Below are positions 46,445-55,788 of a stretch of DNA of 64,000 nucleotides, in pieces. The notes beneath the pieces are model-generated. The model was not told where the DNA came from. It made no database searches and saw only the letters and a list, made by a program, of their open reading frames with translations. This DNA comes from Actinobacillus equuli (GTDB taxonomy: Bacteria > Pseudomonadota > Gammaproteobacteria > Enterobacterales > Pasteurellaceae): NCBI RefSeq assembly GCF_900636745.1, contig NZ_LR134310.1:1666501-1730500 (forward strand), written 5' to 3'. A program made the translations under genes and the position numbers. Numbering within the stretch: the first letter of the stretch is position 1; each line of letters begins with the position of its first letter.

Positions 46445-47521
46445 ATGGCATTATTAGACATCGTAAAACCGGGTGTAGTAACAGGCGACGACGTTCAAAA
46501 AGTATTCGCTTATGCTAAAGCAAACAATTTTGCAATTCCGGCGGTAAACTGTGTAGGTTCTGACTCTGTAAATGCAGTATTAGAAACTGCAGCACGTGTA
46601 AAAGCACCCGTGATCGTTCAGTTCTCTAACGGTGGTGCACAATTCTATGCAGGTAAAGGTATCAAACCAGCATCAGGTGCTCGTGCAGATGTTTTAGGTG
46701 CAATCGCAGGTGCGAAACACGTTCACGCGTTAGCAGAAGAGTACGGTGTACCGGTAATTCTTCATACTGACCACGCTGCGAAAAAATTACTTCCGTGGAT
46801 TGACGGTTTATTAGAAGCGGGTGAAAAACACTTTGCGGAAACAGGTAAACCTTTATTCTCTTCTCACATGATCGACCTTTCAGAAGAGCCAATGGAAGAA
46901 AACATGGCAATCTGCCGTGAGTACTTAGCTCGTATGGATAAAATGGGTATGACACTTGAAATCGAAATCGGTATTACCGGTGGTGAAGAAGATGGTGTAG
47001 ATAACTCAGATGTTGAAGAGTCTAAATTATATACTCAACCTGAAGACGTGTTATACGTTTACGACCAATTAAACCCAGTAAGCCCACGTTTCACTGTTGC
47101 TGCGGCATTCGGTAACGTACACGGCGTTTACAAACCAGGTAACGTAAAATTAAAACCTTCAATCTTAGGTGCATCACAAGAGTTCGTTTCTAAAGAGCGT
47201 AACCTTCCTGCGAAATCAATCGACTTCGTATTCCACGGCGGTTCAGGTTCATCACGTGAAGAAATCCGTGAAGCGATCAGCTACGGTGCGATCAAAATGA
47301 ACATCGATACAGATACGCAATGGGCATCTTGGGACGGTATTCTTCAATTCTACAAAGCGAACGAAGCATACTTACAAGGTCAATTAGGTAACCCAGAAGG
47401 TCCAGATTCTCCAAACAAAAAATACTACGATCCACGTGTTTGGTTACGTAAAATGGAAGAATCTATGTCTAAACGCTTAGAGCAATCTTTCGAAGATTTA
47501 AACTGTGTAAACGTTTTATAA
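46445..47521 (+). CDS. fba: Fba, class II fructose-bisphosphate aldolase
   Basis: Zinc-dependent glycolytic and gluconeogenic aldolase that cleaves fructose 1,6-bisphosphate. The 358-residue protein matches E. coli FbaA in length and pattern; metal-ligand segments HTDHAAK (about residue 108) and FHGGSGSS (about 264) are visible. An in-frame extension to 46367 runs through hairpins and is not coding. Codon use is strongly biased as in pgk. Confidence 0.97.
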   Translation: MALLDIVKPGVVTGDDVQKVFAYAKANNFAIPAVNCVGSDSVNAVLETAARVKAPVIVQFSNGGAQFYAGKGIKPASGARADVLGAIAGAKHVHALAEEYGVPVILHTDHAAKKLLPWIDGLLEAGEKHFAETGKPLFSSHMIDLSEEPMEENMAICREYLARMDKMGMTLEIEIGITGGEEDGVDNSDVEESKLYTQPEDVLYVYDQLNPVSPRFTVAAAFGNVHGVYKPGNVKLKPSILGASQEFVSKERNLPAKSIDFVFHGGSGSSREEIREAISYGAIKMNIDTDTQWASWDGILQFYKANEAYLQGQLGNPEGPDSPNKKYYDPRVWLRKMEESMSKRLEQSFEDLNCVNVL

Positions 47522-47545
47522 TTTCAGATTGTAAAAAGTTAACCA

Positions 47546-47573
47546 AAAAAGACCGCTTATCGGCGGTCTTTTT
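47546..47573 (+). terminator. Terminator of fba
   Basis: AAAAAGACCGC and GCGGTCTTTTT form an 11-bp stem with a T tail 25 bases after the stop. Confidence 0.9.
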
Positions 47574-47575
47574 CA

Positions 47576-47604
47576 TTGATAATTGAAAAAGGATAATCAA
47601 TAAT
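47576..47604 (+). promoter_or_regulatory. Candidate promoter of sapF
   Basis: TTGATA and AATAAT separated by 17 bases, directly after the fba terminator and about 42 bases before the sapF ATG. Confidence 0.45.
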
Positions 47605-47645
47605 TATTCGTTCAAATTATCTTTTTTCTATTATCTATTACTGTT

Positions 47646-48440
47646 ATGGCATTATTAGAAATTCAAAATCTCAGTAAACGTTTTACTGACCGAATAAGTT
47701 TATTTCGCAAGCAAGATTTTTATGCGGTAAAAGAAGTCTCTTTTAGCTTAAATAAACGTGAGACGCTGGCGATTATTGGTGAAAACGGTGCGGGAAAATC
47801 GACTTTATCAAAAATGATTGTCGGCTTAACCAAGCCGACTTCCGGAAGTATGCTATTCCGTGGCAAAAAATTAAAATTCGGCGATTACCAATTCCGTACT
47901 CGTCATATTCGAATGATGTTCCAAGACCCGAATTATGCTTTTGATCCTAACTATAACATCGGGCAAATCTTAGATGCTCCGCTACGTTTGGCAACAGATC
48001 TCAGCGAAGCCGAACGTAATGAACGTATCTTTCATATCTTAAAATTAGTCGGAATGTATCCGGAACACGCCTTGATTCATATTAAAGACACTTCAAGCAG
48101 CCAGAAACAACGTATTGCTTTGGCTCGGGCGCTGATTTTAGAGCCTGAAATCCTGATTGCAGACGATACGCTAAGTACATTAGATTTTTCAGTGAGAACA
48201 CAACTGACTAATTTAATGCTTACCCTCCAAGAACGTTTGGGCATTTCAATTATCTATGTCGGACAGAATTTAGGTTTAATTAAGCATATTGCGGATAAAT
48301 TAATGGTTATGCATGAGGGGGAAGTGGTAGAGTATGGTAAAACCAAAGACCTCCTGTTAAACCCACAAAGTGCGATTACCGCCCGTTTAATTGAAAGCCA
48401 TTTTGGCAAGCAACTTACACCGGAAGCTTGGGCTGAATAG
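47646..48440 (+). CDS. sapF: SapF-like ABC transporter ATPase, isolated from other sap genes
   Basis: A 264-residue ATPase matching SapF of the Sap peptide/potassium-related transporter along its length (FGDYQFRTRHIRMMFQDPN, QLTPEAW end). Walker A GENGAGKST is normal. The signature is degenerate (SSSQKQR), the residue after the Walker B Asp is Asp rather than Glu (IADDTLSTLD), and the switch His is replaced (YVGQNLG). It may need the canonical partner SapD for turnover. sapABCD are not in the window; azlC follows. No clear ribosome binding site is seen. Confidence 0.85.
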   Translation: MALLEIQNLSKRFTDRISLFRKQDFYAVKEVSFSLNKRETLAIIGENGAGKSTLSKMIVGLTKPTSGSMLFRGKKLKFGDYQFRTRHIRMMFQDPNYAFDPNYNIGQILDAPLRLATDLSEAERNERIFHILKLVGMYPEHALIHIKDTSSSQKQRIALARALILEPEILIADDTLSTLDFSVRTQLTNLMLTLQERLGISIIYVGQNLGLIKHIADKLMVMHEGEVVEYGKTKDLLLNPQSAITARLIESHFGKQLTPEAWAE

Positions 48441-48469
48441 CCTACTTTTCATAAAATAAAAATTAAATT

Positions 48470-49156
48470 ATGCAACATCATGAATTTTTCCGTGGAGTAA
48501 AGGAAGTCTCTCCGATGACACTTGGCTTTATTCCATTAGGGCTTGTGCTTGGCGCTCAAGCTTCACAAAAAGGTATGCCGTTTTACGAAATCGGCTTGTT
48601 AACGGGGTTGAATTTTGCCGGCGGTTCGGAATTTGCTGCCGTGAATCTTTGGAATCATCCGCTTGCCATCAGCGTTATTGTTGCTGTTTCAATGTTGATT
48701 AATAGCCGTCATATTATTATGGGGGCGGCGTTATCTCTTTATATGAAAAACATCGGTCGTTTGAAATCGCTCGGCTTACTCTTTTTTATGACGGACGAAG
48801 TATGGGCGATGAATTTAGCCGATGCGCAGAAACGCCCGCAAAAAGCAATTAGTATTCCCTATTATATGGGAACGGCAATCAGCCTTTATATTATGTGGGT
48901 GAGTTCCAGTATGTTAGGCGCTTATATCGGGCCTTTTGTCGGTGATCTAGAGAAATACGGTTTCGATATGTCTTTTACCGCCATCTTTTTAGTAATGTTA
49001 AAAGGAATGTGGAAGTCGTTTTCATTTGCTCGACCATGGTTTGTTAGTCTGTTGGTAGCAGGATTGGTTTTCCATACGGTTGAGGGCGCTTGGTATGTGC
49101 TGGCAGGCGCATTGTCGGGGATTTTATCCGCCTTTCTTTGCATTAAGAGAGGATAA
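48470..49156 (+). CDS. azlC: AzlC, branched-chain amino acid exporter large subunit
   Basis: A 228-residue membrane protein of the AzlC/YgaZ family, which with AzlD exports branched-chain amino acids or analogues. The N-terminal FFRGVKEVSPMTLGFIPLG and the internal NSRHIIMGAALS and FFMTDEVWA segments are typical. It starts 29 bases after sapF; the pairing with azlD is usual. Confidence 0.92.
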   Translation: MQHHEFFRGVKEVSPMTLGFIPLGLVLGAQASQKGMPFYEIGLLTGLNFAGGSEFAAVNLWNHPLAISVIVAVSMLINSRHIIMGAALSLYMKNIGRLKSLGLLFFMTDEVWAMNLADAQKRPQKAISIPYYMGTAISLYIMWVSSSMLGAYIGPFVGDLEKYGFDMSFTAIFLVMLKGMWKSFSFARPWFVSLLVAGLVFHTVEGAWYVLAGALSGILSAFLCIKRG

Positions 49157-49159
49157 ATA

Positions 49160-49453
49160 ATGGCATCGAGTGTTTTCTTCACGATTATTTTAATGGCGTT
49201 CTCGACTTATCTTACTCGCATTCTTGGCTTTCTTGTGCTGCGAAATCGAAAATTAAGTCGCACAACAGAGAAAGTAATGGAAGCTGTTCCGGGTTGTGTT
49301 TTAATTTCCGTTATTGCCCCGACCATTATGTCCGGCGATATTGCCAATACGATTGCTGTCATCCTTACTTGTTTGGCAATGATGAAATTTTCCTTATTTC
49401 CCACGGTGATTATTTCTATTGCTGCAACCGGCTTACTACGTACTATTTTCTAG
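49160..49453 (+). CDS. azlD: AzlD, branched-chain amino acid exporter small subunit
   Basis: A 97-residue protein with three hydrophobic segments and the family pattern TYLTRILGFLVLRNRKL near residue 16-32. It starts three bases after azlC with GAGAGGATAAATA upstream, so the two are made together. Confidence 0.9.
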   Translation: MASSVFFTIILMAFSTYLTRILGFLVLRNRKLSRTTEKVMEAVPGCVLISVIAPTIMSGDIANTIAVILTCLAMMKFSLFPTVIISIAATGLLRTIF

Positions 49454-49459
49454 CTGAAC

Positions 49460-49501
49460 AAGCGGTTAAATTTGCGAGAAAATTTGCAAATTTAACCGCT
49501 T
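49460..49501 (+). terminator. Uptake-signal hairpin after azlD
   Basis: AAGCGGTTAAATTTGC and GCAAATTTAACCGCTT form a 16-bp stem six bases past the azlD stop. Confidence 0.75.
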
Positions 49502-49612
49502 GTTTGGTTTTTGATCTAGTTCATAAAAAGTTTTAAATACCTCATTTAGACTATTTCTCTTTATTTTAGCTAAACGTACACTGATAAAAATAATTTGTAG
49601 AAGGAATGAAAA

Positions 49613-50251
49613 ATGGAACTAAAGAATGTTATTGAACAGCGCAAAACCATCAAAGTTTTTAATCCTAATGTGAAGATTGAGCGCCAAGAGCTGGAAGAAA
49701 TGTTAGCACTGACACAGCTTGCGCCCTCTAAAGCGAATTTACAACCATGGCGCTTTGTAGTGGTGGACGATGCTGTGCAAAAAAATAAATTACTGGGTTC
49801 TGTTGCATTTAATGCACCGCCATGTGAAACGGCTTCAGCAGTGATTTTAGTACTAGCGGATTTACAATATCAGTTGTTACTGGATGATATTTTGGAACGT
49901 TCGATTGAGACAGGTTGTTTACATGCTCAATTTAAGCAACGTTCATTGGATTTTCTACTCAGTGTACATAATGCTTCGAGTGAACAAGATATCCGTGATC
50001 AAGTGATCACCGACACGAGTTTAGCCGCTATGCAGTTTATGCTGATTGCCAAAGATAAGGGCTATGATACTCATGCTATTGGGGTGTTTGATCGTTCTGC
50101 CGTATTAACCGCACTCGATGTAGATGCCGAACGCTATTTGCCAGTGATGCTATTAGCGATTGGCAAAGCTGCGACAGCAGCACTACCGAGTAGCCGTTTA
50201 CCGCTTAACTATACCGTTTCATGGAATAACGGACAGGGTTTTAAAAAGTAA
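49613..50251 (+). CDS. Nitroreductase-family oxidoreductase
   Basis: A 212-residue FMN-binding nitroreductase-fold protein. The N-terminal EQRKTIKVFNPNVKIERQEL and APSKANLQPWRFVVV are the FMN-phosphate and dimer segments. It is different from the YdjA-type gene at 26461. The substrate is unknown; quinone or nitroaromatic reduction is the usual in vitro activity. An AGAAGGAATG ribosome binding site precedes the ATG. Confidence 0.87.
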   Translation: MELKNVIEQRKTIKVFNPNVKIERQELEEMLALTQLAPSKANLQPWRFVVVDDAVQKNKLLGSVAFNAPPCETASAVILVLADLQYQLLLDDILERSIETGCLHAQFKQRSLDFLLSVHNASSEQDIRDQVITDTSLAAMQFMLIAKDKGYDTHAIGVFDRSAVLTALDVDAERYLPVMLLAIGKAATAALPSSRLPLNYTVSWNNGQGFKK

Positions 50252-50351
50252 TTGTAATATTTGTTAAACAAGCGGTCTAATTTATTAAAACTTTTACCAA
50301 AAGTTGTTAGAATTAGCCCGCTTTTTTTTATGATGCTTATATTGAGGAAGT

Positions 50352-50876
50352 ATGCAATCTGTTAATAATTCAATTTTAAATAAGATTATTTTTGCAAGCC
50401 GTTGGCTGCAATTGCCAATTTATTTAGGCTTAATTGTCGTGCAAGGCATTTACGCTTATAAGTTTATGAAATCACTTTATAACTTAATTGTAAACCTTGG
50501 TGTCATGGACGAAAATACGATTATGCTAACGGTATTAAACCTCATTGACGTGGTGATGATTGCTAACTTATTAATTATGGTAATTGTCGGCGGTTATGAG
50601 ACATTCGTGTCAAAACTTCATGTGGATGATCATCCGGATCAACCTGAATGGCTTCATCATGTGAATGCTTCGGTATTAAAAGTGAAATTGGGGATGTCGA
50701 TTATTAGTATTTCTTCTATTCATTTACTGCAAACCTTTATCAATGCGGCAAATTTAGATGAAAAAACTATGCAATGGCAGGTGATTATTCATGTGACGTT
50801 CTTAATTTCAGCAGTAGCGATGGCTTATACGGATAAGATCTCGCATTCATCGGCAGTCAGTTCAAAACAGCATTAG
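50352..50876 (+). CDS. YqhA-family (UPF0114) inner-membrane protein
   Basis: A 174-residue protein with three or four membrane helices (about residues 15-40, 58-85, 108-130 and 140-160). The segments [19 protein letters not shown] and [11 protein letters not shown] mark the UPF0114/YqhA family, whose function is unknown. It stands alone, with a hairpin terminator after it. Confidence 0.88.
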   Translation: MQSVNNSILNKIIFASRWLQLPIYLGLIVVQGIYAYKFMKSLYNLIVNLGVMDENTIMLTVLNLIDVVMIANLLIMVIVGGYETFVSKLHVDDHPDQPEWLHHVNASVLKVKLGMSIISISSIHLLQTFINAANLDEKTMQWQVIIHVTFLISAVAMAYTDKISHSSAVSSKQH

Positions 50877-50906
50877 GCCTATCACAATAATTTAATGCAT
50901 TTTTAC

Positions 50907-50936
50907 AAAAAGCGGTTAGAATTAAACCGCTTTTAT
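50907..50936 (+). terminator. Terminator of the yqhA-like gene
   Basis: AAAAGCGGTT and AACCGCTTTT form a 10-bp stem followed by ATTTTATTT. Confidence 0.85.
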
Positions 50937-50958
50937 TTTATTTATAGTAGGGAAGATT

Positions 50959-52329
50959 ATGACAAAACATTATGACTATTTAGCCATTGGCGGCGGCAGC
51001 GGTGGTATTGCTTCAATCAATCGTGCGGCAAGTTATGGTAAAAAATGTGCGATCATTGAAGCGAAATATCTCGGCGGTACTTGTGTGAACGTGGGCTGTG
51101 TGCCTAAAAAAGTGATGTTTTACGGTGCGCATATCGCAGAAGCAATTAACAGCTATGCGCCTGATTACGGTTTTGATGTGACGGTAAATAATTTCGATTT
51201 TGCGAAATTAATCGAAAGTCGTGAAGCCTATATTTCTCGTATTCATACCTCATACAACAATGTCTTAGCTAAAAATAATGTTGATGTATTTAATGGTTTT
51301 GCCAAGTTTGTTGATAGCAAAACAGTGGAAGTCACTTATGCGGACGGCAGTACAGAACAAATTACTGCGGATCATATTTTAATCGCAACCGGCGGTCGTC
51401 CGTCGATTCCGGCGGTTAAAGGCGCAGAGTACGGTATTGATTCTGACGGGTTCTTTGCATTACGTGAATTACCGAAACGTGTTGCGGTAGTCGGCGCCGG
51501 CTACATTGCGGTTGAAATTGCCGGTGTATTAAATAGTCTCGGTTCTGAAACGCATTTATTTGTACGTCAACACGCTCCGTTACGTAATCAAGATCCTCTG
51601 ATTGTTGAAACGTTAGTGGAAGTCTTAGCACAAGATGGTATCACGCTACATACTCAAGCGATTCCGCAAGAAGTAAGTAAGAATGCTGACGGTTCGCTAG
51701 TATTAAAATTAGCGGATGGCAGAGAAACAACTGTGGATTGCTTAATTTGGGCAATTGGTCGTGAGCCGGTGTGTGATAAAATCAATCTTGATGCAGTAGG
51801 CGTGAAAACCAACGCTAAAGGTCAAATTATCGTAGATAAATTCCAAAATACCAATGTACCGAATATTTATGCGGTTGGTGATATTATTGAAGGCGGTATT
51901 GAATTAACACCTGTAGCGGTAGCAGCGGGTCGCCGTTTATCTGAACGTTTATTTAACAATAAACCGAATGAACATTTAGATTACAATTTAGTGCCAACGG
52001 TTGTATTTAGCCACCCGCCTATCGGCACGGTCGGCTTAACCGAGCCGCAAGCAATTGAGCAGTATGGTGCTGAAAATGTAAAAGTGTATAAATCTTCATT
52101 TACGGCAATGTATACTGCGGTAACACAACATCGCCAACCTTGCCGAATGAAACTGGTTTGTGTCGGTCAAGAAGAGAAAATAGTCGGCTTACATGGCATC
52201 GGTTTCGGCGTTGATGAAATGATTCAAGGATTTGCCGTAGCGATTAAAATGGGAGCAACAAAAGCTGATTTTGATAACACTGTGGCGATCCATCCAACAG
52301 GATCAGAAGAATTTGTAACTATGCGATAA
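50959..52329 (+). CDS. gor: Gor, glutathione reductase
   Basis: NADPH-dependent flavoenzyme that keeps glutathione reduced in the cytoplasm. The 456-residue protein has the FAD fold [15 protein letters not shown], the redox disulfide Cys42/Cys47 in [12 protein letters not shown], an NADP fold [14 protein letters not shown] followed by Arg-containing FVRQHAPLR, and the C-terminal HPTGSEEF with the catalytic His. Length and motifs match Gor rather than lipoamide dehydrogenase. Confidence 0.96.
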   Translation: MTKHYDYLAIGGGSGGIASINRAASYGKKCAIIEAKYLGGTCVNVGCVPKKVMFYGAHIAEAINSYAPDYGFDVTVNNFDFAKLIESREAYISRIHTSYNNVLAKNNVDVFNGFAKFVDSKTVEVTYADGSTEQITADHILIATGGRPSIPAVKGAEYGIDSDGFFALRELPKRVAVVGAGYIAVEIAGVLNSLGSETHLFVRQHAPLRNQDPLIVETLVEVLAQDGITLHTQAIPQEVSKNADGSLVLKLADGRETTVDCLIWAIGREPVCDKINLDAVGVKTNAKGQIIVDKFQNTNVPNIYAVGDIIEGGIELTPVAVAAGRRLSERLFNNKPNEHLDYNLVPTVVFSHPPIGTVGLTEPQAIEQYGAENVKVYKSSFTAMYTAVTQHRQPCRMKLVCVGQEEKIVGLHGIGFGVDEMIQGFAVAIKMGATKADFDNTVAIHPTGSEEFVTMR

Positions 52330-52344
52330 TTATAATAATATATC

Positions 52345-52378
52345 AAGGTAAGTAAGCTCTTTTGTTTGCTTACCTTTT
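52345..52378 (+). terminator. Hairpin after gor
   Basis: AAGGTAAG and CTTACCTT with an 16-base loop and TTGTCTT tail, 15 bases after the stop. Confidence 0.7.
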
Positions 52379-52402
52379 GTCTTATTAGGAATGAAATTTA
52401 AA

Positions 52403-53074
52403 ATGAAAAACTTATTAGCCGCTTTAGGGGTAAGTTTTCTCTTAGCTGGATGTTTTGATGATGCGAAAAAGCAGGATGCTGATTCTAGTCAAATGCCCGT
52501 AGAGCAAAAACAGCCTCAAACAGGAGAAAAACCTGAGGAGAAATCTTCAGAACAAGGGATCGAAGAAAGTAAAGTTTCTTCGGAGAATGTTGATAAATCT
52601 GAAAAAGTTGTTGATGTAACAGATAAAAAGAAAGAGCAATCTGTATCTACAACACATGTCGATAAAGAAGAGAAATCTGTAATTCATCTTGAGAAAGAAG
52701 AAAAAACAGAATTGTTGAAAACAAGCAAGCCTGATGAGCAGCATAAAATGATTGAAAAACGCCATAAGCCAGAAAAGAGCGTTACACAAAAATCATTTGT
52801 TGCAGCATCTCGCGAAGCGAAACTTGGGAAGAGTACAACACATTCTGCCACAAAATCTAAATCGACTAAGCGTCGTCAAGATGTTAATGGTACTTATGAA
52901 AATGGTAAGCTAGTGAGTAACTTCTCTCCGGAAGAGTTACGAGTTGGTGCGCAGGTGCCTATGTCGGATAATGAAATTCGTCAACAAAAGATTCAATGTC
53001 GTTATCCGTTTATGTCTCAAGAAGAGGTAGCCGAGAATAATTGTGGTGTAAAAACCGTGACGATTTCGTACTAA
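52403..53074 (+). CDS. Uncharacterised lipoprotein with charged linker and C-terminal Cys pair
   Basis: A 223-residue protein that I do not recognise. The signal peptide ends in a lipobox LLAGC with Cys17 as the lipidation site. Residues about 20-150 are extremely rich in Lys, Glu and Ser, and likely unstructured. The last 50 residues are better ordered and contain Cys199 and Cys214 (IQCRYPF and NNCGVKT), which could form a disulfide. The ATG at 52403 suits the ribosome binding site spacing; an ATG at 52391 directly touches AGGA. It stands alone between two terminators. Confidence 0.78.
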   Translation: MKNLLAALGVSFLLAGCFDDAKKQDADSSQMPVEQKQPQTGEKPEEKSSEQGIEESKVSSENVDKSEKVVDVTDKKKEQSVSTTHVDKEEKSVIHLEKEEKTELLKTSKPDEQHKMIEKRHKPEKSVTQKSFVAASREAKLGKSTTHSATKSKSTKRRQDVNGTYENGKLVSNFSPEELRVGAQVPMSDNEIRQQKIQCRYPFMSQEEVAENNCGVKTVTISY

Positions 53075-53095
53075 TTGAGTCGCTATATAAAATGG

Positions 53096-53126
53096 AAAAT
53101 AGGGCAAAATATTTTGCCCTATTTTT
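53096..53126. terminator. Bidirectional terminator between lipoprotein and TatD-family genes
   Basis: AAAATAGGGCAAAAT and ATTTTGCCCTATTTT form a 15-bp symmetric stem with T runs on both strands; its edge overlaps the end of the minus-strand gene. Confidence 0.92.
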
Positions 53127-53919
53127 ATTTATACCAAAATAAATCTTCGCTGGTTTTCCAGATCGTTTCAGCAATTTCTAGTGGCGATTCGTTACGTAAT
53201 TCACATAGCGCTTGAAAACTTACGTTCAGCCTTTCCGGTCGATTCGGTTCTCCCTGAAAACCAAATACAGGCATATCGGGTGAATCAGTTTCTAGTAATA
53301 AACTTGCTAAAGGTAGCTTACGAATAGCCTCTCTGGTTTTATTGGCTCTTGCATAGGTAATTGTACCTCCCACCCCAATTTTATAGCCTAAATCAATAAA
53401 GCGTTTTGCTTGGTCATAACTTCCGGCAAATCCATGAATCACTCCAGTATGCGATAGATTGGCTTTTTTTAGAAATACCGAAAGTTGGTCATGACTTTTT
53501 CGCGAATGTAAATTTACCGGCAAATTAAACCGCTTGGCAAAAGCAAGTTGTGCTTCTAAAAATTCACACTGTTTATGCCAAAGTTCGGGGGTACAAAGCG
53601 TTTCTACCGCTCTTTCTAAACCAATTTCCGCAATTGCAGTACATTGTGGGTCTTGTTGTGCTAATAACGATTCTAAATAATCTAAATGAACCGTTTGGTG
53701 TTGTTGAATATAAAGCGGGTGTAAGCCTAATCCATACACTAAATCTTCTGGTGCTTGCTCGGCACAAGCGGTTACTTTTGCAAAATTTTCTGCAAATACA
53801 GACACAATTAAAATGCGAGTGACATTTGCATGTTTGGCATTTTCAACAAGTTGGGGAATGGAAAGATTGAGATTTTCCGCAACATAATCTAGATGAGTGT
53901 GGGTATCAAAGAATTGCAT
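53125..53919 (-). CDS. TatD-family metal-dependent nuclease (YjjV type)
   Basis: A 264-residue TatD-family hydrolase. Metal ligands are visible: DTHTHLD at the N-terminus, the Glu in IAEIGLE, LHSRKSHD, GVIHGFAGS and the Asp in LLLETDSPDMP. Whole-length pattern is closest to E. coli YjjV rather than TatD or YcfH. Family members have 3'-5' DNase activity; the in vivo role is unsettled. Confidence 0.9.
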   Translation of the reverse strand: MQFFDTHTHLDYVAENLNLSIPQLVENAKHANVTRILIVSVFAENFAKVTACAEQAPEDLVYGLGLHPLYIQQHQTVHLDYLESLLAQQDPQCTAIAEIGLERAVETLCTPELWHKQCEFLEAQLAFAKRFNLPVNLHSRKSHDQLSVFLKKANLSHTGVIHGFAGSYDQAKRFIDLGYKIGVGGTITYARANKTREAIRKLPLASLLLETDSPDMPVFGFQGEPNRPERLNVSFQALCELRNESPLEIAETIWKTSEDLFWYK

Positions 53920-53937
53920 ATAAGTGAATGGTTAAAA

Positions 53938-53967
53938 TAAAAAAGCGAGGAAATTATCCCCGCTTTT
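53938..53967 (-). terminator. Terminator of cstA
   Basis: AAAAGCG and CGCTTTT with GG/CC extension form a stem beyond the cstA stop on the minus strand, followed there by a T-rich run. Confidence 0.75.
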
Positions 53968-53985
53968 AAAATATCAATCAATGGA

Positions 53986-55572
53986 TTAATTTGTTACATA
54001 GGCATCTTCATCACGTTCGCCTAGTGGTTTAAGCATGGTGAAGAACAATACGATACAAACAGCAGTTGTTGCAAAACCTAAGTAAACAGAAAGTTGATAA
54101 TCTAAACCGAAGCCGATTTTGTTATAGAACAAGTAGGTTGCGCATACGGTTGTAATAAACCATGCAGGAATTGAACATACCCAGTGGAATTTTTTGTAAC
54201 GATATAAATATGCCGCAGCAGTCCAAAGCATTACCATTGCTGTCATTTGGTTTGCCCAAGTGAAGTAACGCCATAAGATACTGAAGTCAATTTTTGATAC
54301 CACGAAGCCTAATGCGAATAACGGTACTGCAATCATTAAGCGTTTAGCTAATGAACGTTGATCAATTTTAAAGAGTTCAGCCAATTGTAAACGTGCAGCA
54401 CGGAATGCCGTATCACCTGAAGTAATTGGTAATACTACTACGCCTAATACTGCGAAAATACCACCGATAAAGCCTAAGAAGTGTAATGAGCTGTCATAAA
54501 CCACTTTAGACGGTGAACCTGCAGAAATTGCATCTTGTAACGCTTGTGGGTTTTCATAGAATGCAAGACCAACCATACACCATACTAATGCAATCACCCC
54601 CTCGGTAATCATTGCTCCGTAGAAAATAAAACGGCCTTCGCTTTCATTTTCCGCACAACGTGCCATCAATGGGGTTTGCGTTGCATGGAAACCTGATAAT
54701 GCACCACAAGAAATAGTTAAGAATAATAAAGGCCAAATTGGAACATCACCTTTCACTTGGAAGTTTTGAGTGAATTTTTCCCATGTTAAACCTTGACCGT
54801 CTGCATTAATCGTACGGAAGAATTCAATTGGATCCGTTGCACTGAAATGGGACGTAATTAAACCGTAAACCATACCTACAGACATAAACAGTAATAATGC
54901 ACCGAAGAATGGGTAGATTCGGCCGATGATTTTATCAATCGGAAGTAAGGTTGCTAAGATATAGTAAGCAAAGATGATTAATGTCCAAACAGAGATAACC
55001 GTTGCTTTATCCATACCCCAAACCGTTAAGCCGCCTGCTTCAACTGCGTGGTGAAGTGCTTCCGCATCGTTTAGTTGTAAAGTACCGCCTGTCGCACCGA
55101 AGACATCCATTGTAATAGTTGCCATTAATTGTGCCGGACTTGCTACGAATACCACGCCAACAAGTAAAAGAAGAACAAGAGCCATCACGTTGATGAATAC
55201 TTTAACCGGGCGGCCTAAGAATTTACCTGCTAAAGCCGGCATTGTTGCGCCACCGTTACGAATACTTAACATACCACAGAAGTAGTCATGTACCGCACCG
55301 GCAAAAATACAACCGATTACGATCCAAAGCATTGCAACCGGACCATATAGCGCGCCGAGGATTGGACCAAAAATAGGACCTGTTCCTGCAATATTTAATA
55401 ATTGAATGAGCCAAATTTTTGTTTTTGACATTGGCATATAGTCAACACCATCGTTCATCGCATAAGCCGGTGTTGTTTTTTTCGGGTTGATCACGAAGAT
55501 TTTTTCAATGATCTTTCCGTAAACAAAGTAGCCTAGTACGAGAACTGCTACACAAAAGAAGAACCACAACAT
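53986..55572 (-). CDS. cstA: CstA-family carbon starvation protein (short form)
   Basis: A 528-residue integral membrane protein of the CstA family, linked to uptake of peptides or pyruvate during carbon limitation. The N-terminal NIAGTGPIFGPILGALYGP and SGFHATQTPLMARC segments are family hallmarks. E. coli CstA and BtsT are about 700 residues, so this belongs to the shorter subgroup. CstA and BtsT roles cannot be told apart here. It stands alone and has a CRP-like site upstream. Confidence 0.88.
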   Translation of the reverse strand: MLWFFFCVAVLVLGYFVYGKIIEKIFVINPKKTTPAYAMNDGVDYMPMSKTKIWLIQLLNIAGTGPIFGPILGALYGPVAMLWIVIGCIFAGAVHDYFCGMLSIRNGGATMPALAGKFLGRPVKVFINVMALVLLLLVGVVFVASPAQLMATITMDVFGATGGTLQLNDAEALHHAVEAGGLTVWGMDKATVISVWTLIIFAYYILATLLPIDKIIGRIYPFFGALLLFMSVGMVYGLITSHFSATDPIEFFRTINADGQGLTWEKFTQNFQVKGDVPIWPLLFLTISCGALSGFHATQTPLMARCAENESEGRFIFYGAMITEGVIALVWCMVGLAFYENPQALQDAISAGSPSKVVYDSSLHFLGFIGGIFAVLGVVVLPITSGDTAFRAARLQLAELFKIDQRSLAKRLMIAVPLFALGFVVSKIDFSILWRYFTWANQMTAMVMLWTAAAYLYRYKKFHWVCSIPAWFITTVCATYLFYNKIGFGLDYQLSVYLGFATTAVCIVLFFTMLKPLGERDEDAYVTN

Positions 55573-55698
55573 ATAAAAGTAACCTTATAAAAGTTTGAAT
55601 TTGGAAATCACAAATCGCCTAAAGGCGTTGTATTTTAGTGATATACGTGAATAAAGTAAATTAAGTTCGTTACTATAAAGAGGAGTTTATGTAATAAA

Positions 55699-55714
55699 TG
55701 TGAATGACTTCAAA
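55699..55714 (-). promoter_or_regulatory. CRP-like site upstream of cstA
   Basis: TGTGA-6-TCAAA (plus-strand reading) matches the CRP palindrome except for one base. It lies about 130-140 bases upstream of the cstA start codon. cstA is CRP-activated in E. coli. Confidence 0.5.
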
Positions 55715-55757
55715 GTTTTGTTCTGTTCCTCCTATTTTAAATAAGTTACAATTTATA

Positions 55758-55787
55758 AAAATAGCCACAAGAATTTGTGGCTATTTT
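55758..55787 (-). terminator. Terminator of malQ
   Basis: AAAATAGCCACAA and TTGTGGCTATTTT form a 13-bp stem beside the malQ stop, with T-rich sequence following on the minus strand. Confidence 0.88.
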
Positions 55788-55788
55788 G

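Noticed and set aside
49294-49536. A small frame overlapping azlD in another register
   Set aside because: It runs through the uptake-signal terminator and has no homologous pattern.
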